From an uncultured Eubacteriales bacterium (GTDB taxonomy: Bacteria; Bacillota; Clostridia; Lachnospirales; Anaerotignaceae): a stretch of 6,775 nt of DNA. Where the stretch lies: positions 1-6,775 of the forward strand of contig URCD01000113.1 of NCBI GenBank assembly GCA_900546215.1, written 5' to 3'. A program made the position numbers and the translations under genes. Under the pieces are notes generated by a model. It was given only the letters and a program-made list of their open reading frames with translations, did no database searches and was not told the origin of the DNA. Shown in pieces: positions 4,208 to 6,775 of this stretch. Position 1 is the first letter of the stretch, and the number at the start of each line of letters is the position of its first letter.

Positions 4208-5437
4208 ATGGATTCGTTTATTTATGAAACAACCGCTGCTGACGGCGTACCGGTCGCGGTCTGCGGGTTTTGCAAAAAGGAGTACAAGTGCGATGTGATA
4301 AACGCGCTTAAGGCCATAAACACAATCGGCTTTGGCGCCTATAAATCAGGCTATACAATTGATTACAGGCTGGGAGAGCTTCTGAAAAGGTTTTTGCTGC
4401 CCTTTGGAAATAAAATATATTATATCGGAGCAACTGCTGGGATAAATGACGCTGAATGTGTGACAGGCGGAGTTTTCGGCACCGTTTCCGAGGGCTTTTC
4501 CTCAGCGGAGGGCGAATTATACGAGGAAAATGGATTTTTGATAGGGACAAGGCCGGGATATATGGCCTTTGCCTCATGCTGCGCCGATAAAAGGCTTGAG
4601 GAAATATTTGAACAGGCCGAAGGCAGGGATGGCTTTATTGAGCTTTACAACGCGCTTATGGACATAGGCGATGACTTCATAATTATATCAGACGGCAGCG
4701 GCGCCGGGGCGCCGGGCATGGCCGCCACAAAGGAGGATATTATTGACCTTTATGAGACAAAGGGAGCGCTTGAAGCGCAGAGGGACTTTTTCGGCCTTAA
4801 AAAAATAGGCGTTATTGGAGGAACCTTTGACCCGGTGCATAACGGACATCTTATAGCGGCGGAGTCAGCCAGAGAGGCCTTTGGGCTTGATAAGGTCATA
4901 TTTGTGCCAACGGGCTACACAACATATAAAGGGAATTTTTCTTCCAGGGGTATTCACAGATACAAAATGACATGCCTTGCGGCGGAAACCAACGAATATT
5001 TCTGCGTGTCACCAATTGAGATTGATAAAAATTCTATATGCTATACCGTAGATACCATCGAGGAAATAAGAAAGCACTGCGACGTGGATACTGAGATTTA
5101 TTTTATAGCGGGCGCCGATGTGCTTAAATACATATCAGGCTGGAGGGGCTTTGACAGACTGTGCAGACTGTGCGAGTTTGTTATAGTCACAAGGCCGGGA
5201 TACGATATAGAGCGTGAAAAGGAAAGCGAAAGGCTCAAAAGCCTTGGGGCGAAGGTGCATTTTATAGAAACCCCTGCTCTGGACATCTCTTCCTCTTACA
5301 TAAGAAACGCCATAGGAGAAGGCAGGACGGTTAAATATTTAATGCCTGAGCCTGTAGAGGAGTTTGTAAGGCTCCACAGGCTTTATAACGGAAAAAGGAG
5401 CGATTCCTTAGACGGCATACTTAAAAAGCTAATGTAG
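4208..5437 (+). CDS. Fusion: unknown Cys-containing domain plus NadD-type nicotinate-nucleotide adenylyltransferase
   Basis: The protein is about 409 aa and has two parts. Residues 1-196 are an unrecognised domain with C-x2-C-x5-C (C19, C22, C28), a Gly/Ala-rich stretch, a C-C pair (124-125) and D-D-F-I-I-I-S-D-G-S-G-A-G (155-167). Residues 198-396 are a nucleotidyltransferase of the NadD family with G-G-T-F-D-P-V-H-N-G-H (204-214), Y-F-I-A-G-A-D (298-304), V-T-R-P-G-Y (327-332) and the I-S-S-S-Y-I-R motif (360-366). NadD converts nicotinate mononucleotide plus ATP to deamido-NAD. The usual P-P-H-K loop is replaced by T-T-Y-K and S-Y-T by C-Y-T, so the substrate may differ. I choose ATG 4208 because AGGTGA (4197-4202) is 5 bases upstream; GTG 4199 with TGGAG (4186-4190) is an alternative adding three residues. 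The spacing of 3-12 bases to the MoaB-like gene indicates one operon. NadD enzymes are normally free-standing proteins of about 200 aa. Confidence 0.85.
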   Translation: MDSFIYETTAADGVPVAVCGFCKKEYKCDVINALKAINTIGFGAYKSGYTIDYRLGELLKRFLLPFGNKIYYIGATAGINDAECVTGGVFGTVSEGFSSAEGELYEENGFLIGTRPGYMAFASCCADKRLEEIFEQAEGRDGFIELYNALMDIGDDFIIISDGSGAGAPGMAATKEDIIDLYETKGALEAQRDFFGLKKIGVIGGTFDPVHNGHLIAAESAREAFGLDKVIFVPTGYTTYKGNFSSRGIHRYKMTCLAAETNEYFCVSPIEIDKNSICYTVDTIEEIRKHCDVDTEIYFIAGADVLKYISGWRGFDRLCRLCEFVIVTRPGYDIEREKESERLKSLGAKVHFIETPALDISSSYIRNAIGEGRTVKYLMPEPVEEFVRLHRLYNGKRSDSLDGILKKLM

Positions 5438-5455
5438 GTTTGGAGGCTTAAAAAC

Positions 5456-6775
5456 ATGGGTCAGGACGACTTAAAAACACTCGACATGCTTAAATGCTGT
5501 CTTGACTATTATTACGGAAATATACTTATATCAGACGCAGAGGGAAAAATTCTTTATGTTAACGCCACGCTGCCCAAAATGTATAATATCACAATGGAAA
5601 GGGCTTTAAGCATGACGGTTTATGACCTTGTGGATGACGGCGTTTTGGACAGATCTGCGGTGACGGAGGTAATTGAAACCGGAAGGACAGCTATGATTAA
5701 GCTGTGCATAAACTCCGGAACGACTATAGACTGCGTGGCAAAGCCTGTTTATGAGGGCGATAAAATTAAATATATAATCGCATTCAGCCATGACGAGATG
5801 TTTATGGATGAAATGGAACAGGAGCTGAGGCTGGAAAAGGAAAAGCGTATGGAAATGAAGGATACCCTCCTTTTTATCCAGCAGGCAAACAATAAGTACA
5901 GGCCGATAATAACGGCTGACAGCCAGATGAAAAATATATTTGACAGCATGAGCTTTCTTGCCAAAACAGACAGCACGATACTGCTTTACGGCGAAAGCGG
6001 GGTAGGAAAGGACGTACTGGCAAATTTCATACATTCCAACAGCATGAGGGCGCAGGAGATTTTTCTTCCGGTAAACTGCAGCGCAATTCCGTCGGAGCTG
6101 ATGGAGGCGGAGTTTTTCGGCTATGAAAAGGGCTCCTTTACGGGGGCTGATAAAAACGGCAAAAAGGGTATTTTTGAAATGGGAAACGGCGGAACGGTAT
6201 TTCTTGACGAAATCGGGGATCTGCCGCCGCTTATGCAGGCCAAGCTTTTAAGATTTCTTGACTCAGGGGAGATTAAAAGGGTAGGCAGCACCGGTATTAT
6301 ATATTCCGATGTCAGGATTATTGCGGCCACCAACAAGGACTTGATAAGCATGGTTAAGGAGGGGCGCTTCAGAGAGGATTTATATTACAGGCTAAATATT
6401 ATACCCGTATATATCCCGCCTTTAAGGGAAAGGCCCGATGATATAGAAGCGCTGGCAGAATATTATTTAAGGGAGTACAACCAAAAGTACAACCATGACG
6501 TACAGTTCAGCCCGGAGCAGATACAAAGGCTTTTTAACTACTCATGGCCCGGAAACATCAGGGAACTGAGAAACGAAATAGAAAGATATGTAATAACTAA
6601 CGGAAATTCCAACATACTGCTTGGAAGCCTGTCCTATCAGGGAGGACTTCAGGGAATAGGAGCTTCTGTTAAATCCGCTTATTCGGATGACCTTAGAAAG
6701 GCTAAGGAAAAATTTGAGAAAAACTATATCAAGGGAGTTCTTGATGAATGCGGCTGGAAAATACAGAAGGCCGCC
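5456..6775 (+). CDS. PAS domain sigma-54-dependent transcriptional activator (3' end outside window)
   Basis: The reading frame stays open to the last base: 440 codons with no stop, so the gene is partial. Residues 12-115 form a PAS-like sensor domain (G-N-I-L-I-S-D-A-E-G-K-I-L-Y-V-N). A charged linker helix follows (116-145), probably a coiled coil. The AAA+ sigma-54 interaction domain covers about 150-380, with Walker A G-E-S-G-V-G-K-D (179-186), the sigma-54 contact loop G-S-F-T-G-A (226-231), Walker B V-F-L-D-E (248-252), A-T-N (291-293), the arginine-finger region R-E-D-L-Y-Y-R-L (306-313) and W-P-G-N-I-R-E-L-R-N (364-373). Residues from about 412 begin a Fis-type HTH, cut at the edge. 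TGGAGG (5441-5446) supports the start. It has no phosphoreceiver domain, so it likely senses a small ligand or redox state through PAS. It follows the NadD fusion by 18 bases; the sigma-54 target promoter must be elsewhere. Confidence 0.95.
   Translation, partial: MGQDDLKTLDMLKCCLDYYYGNILISDAEGKILYVNATLPKMYNITMERALSMTVYDLVDDGVLDRSAVTEVIETGRTAMIKLCINSGTTIDCVAKPVYEGDKIKYIIAFSHDEMFMDEMEQELRLEKEKRMEMKDTLLFIQQANNKYRPIITADSQMKNIFDSMSFLAKTDSTILLYGESGVGKDVLANFIHSNSMRAQEIFLPVNCSAIPSELMEAEFFGYEKGSFTGADKNGKKGIFEMGNGGTVFLDEIGDLPPLMQAKLLRFLDSGEIKRVGSTGIIYSDVRIIAATNKDLISMVKEGRFREDLYYRLNIIPVYIPPLRERPDDIEALAEYYLREYNQKYNHDVQFSPEQIQRLFNYSWPGNIRELRNEIERYVITNGNSNILLGSLSYQGGLQGIGASVKSAYSDDLRKAKEKFEKNYIKGVLDECGWKIQKAA

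Noticed and set aside
4673..4720. D-D-F-I-I-I-S-D-G-S-G motif as a PP2C-type phosphatase signature
   Set aside because: Only this short strand-turn resembles PP2C. The other Asp motifs and overall length of a PP2C domain are not found, so the domain is left unnamed.
5606..6351. Minus-strand open frames opposite the sigma-54 activator
   Set aside because: The plus strand carries an uninterrupted, fully motif-complete AAA+ activator across the same bases, so these are shadows.

Overview
The window looks like chromosome from a low-GC, strictly anaerobic Firmicute of the class Clostridia (Lachnospiraceae or a relative). This rests on strong AGGAGG-type ribosome binding sites, use of ATA and AGG codons, a flavo-diiron oxygen/NO-detoxifying protein, a sigma-54 activator and XRE regulators of clostridial style. 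It is an inference; no rRNA or other marker gene is present.

Left part (1-1960), accessory in character. A plus-strand gene (69-773) encodes the dimerisation end of an XRE helix-turn-helix domain followed by a striking pentapeptide Gly repeat. Its DNA-binding half is missing, and the homology breaks off near base 51. A bidirectional terminator separates it from a small convergent XRE repressor gene (810-1052, minus). Upstream of the repressor lie three copies of a 16-bp operator-like sequence. They surround a good plus-strand promoter that points into a roughly 300-nt leader containing a large nested inverted repeat (1203-1421). After the leader comes an AT-rich gene for a SLOG-superfamily (DUF1273/YpsA-like) nucleotide-sensor protein (1462-1929).

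Middle (1930-3300). A second terminator lies between the SLOG gene and a convergent, complete class A flavo-diiron protein gene (1964-3166, minus). This gene has all its metal ligands, an FMN-binding flavodoxin domain and a near-consensus sigma-A promoter. A 158-bp divergent intergenic region follows.

Right part (3325-6775). Four closely spaced plus-strand genes appear to form one operon: a 117-aa protein of unknown function, a divergent MoaB/MogA-fold (molybdopterin-binding-like) protein, a fusion of an unrecognised Cys-containing domain with a NadD-type nucleotidyltransferase, and a PAS plus AAA+ sigma-54 enhancer-binding protein cut off by the window edge. The activator presumably controls a sigma-54 promoter outside the window. 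The combination of an orphan small protein, a MogA-like fold and a NadD-like adenylyltransferase is the best candidate here for an undescribed pathway, perhaps cofactor or nucleotide modification. No substrate can be assigned from sequence alone.
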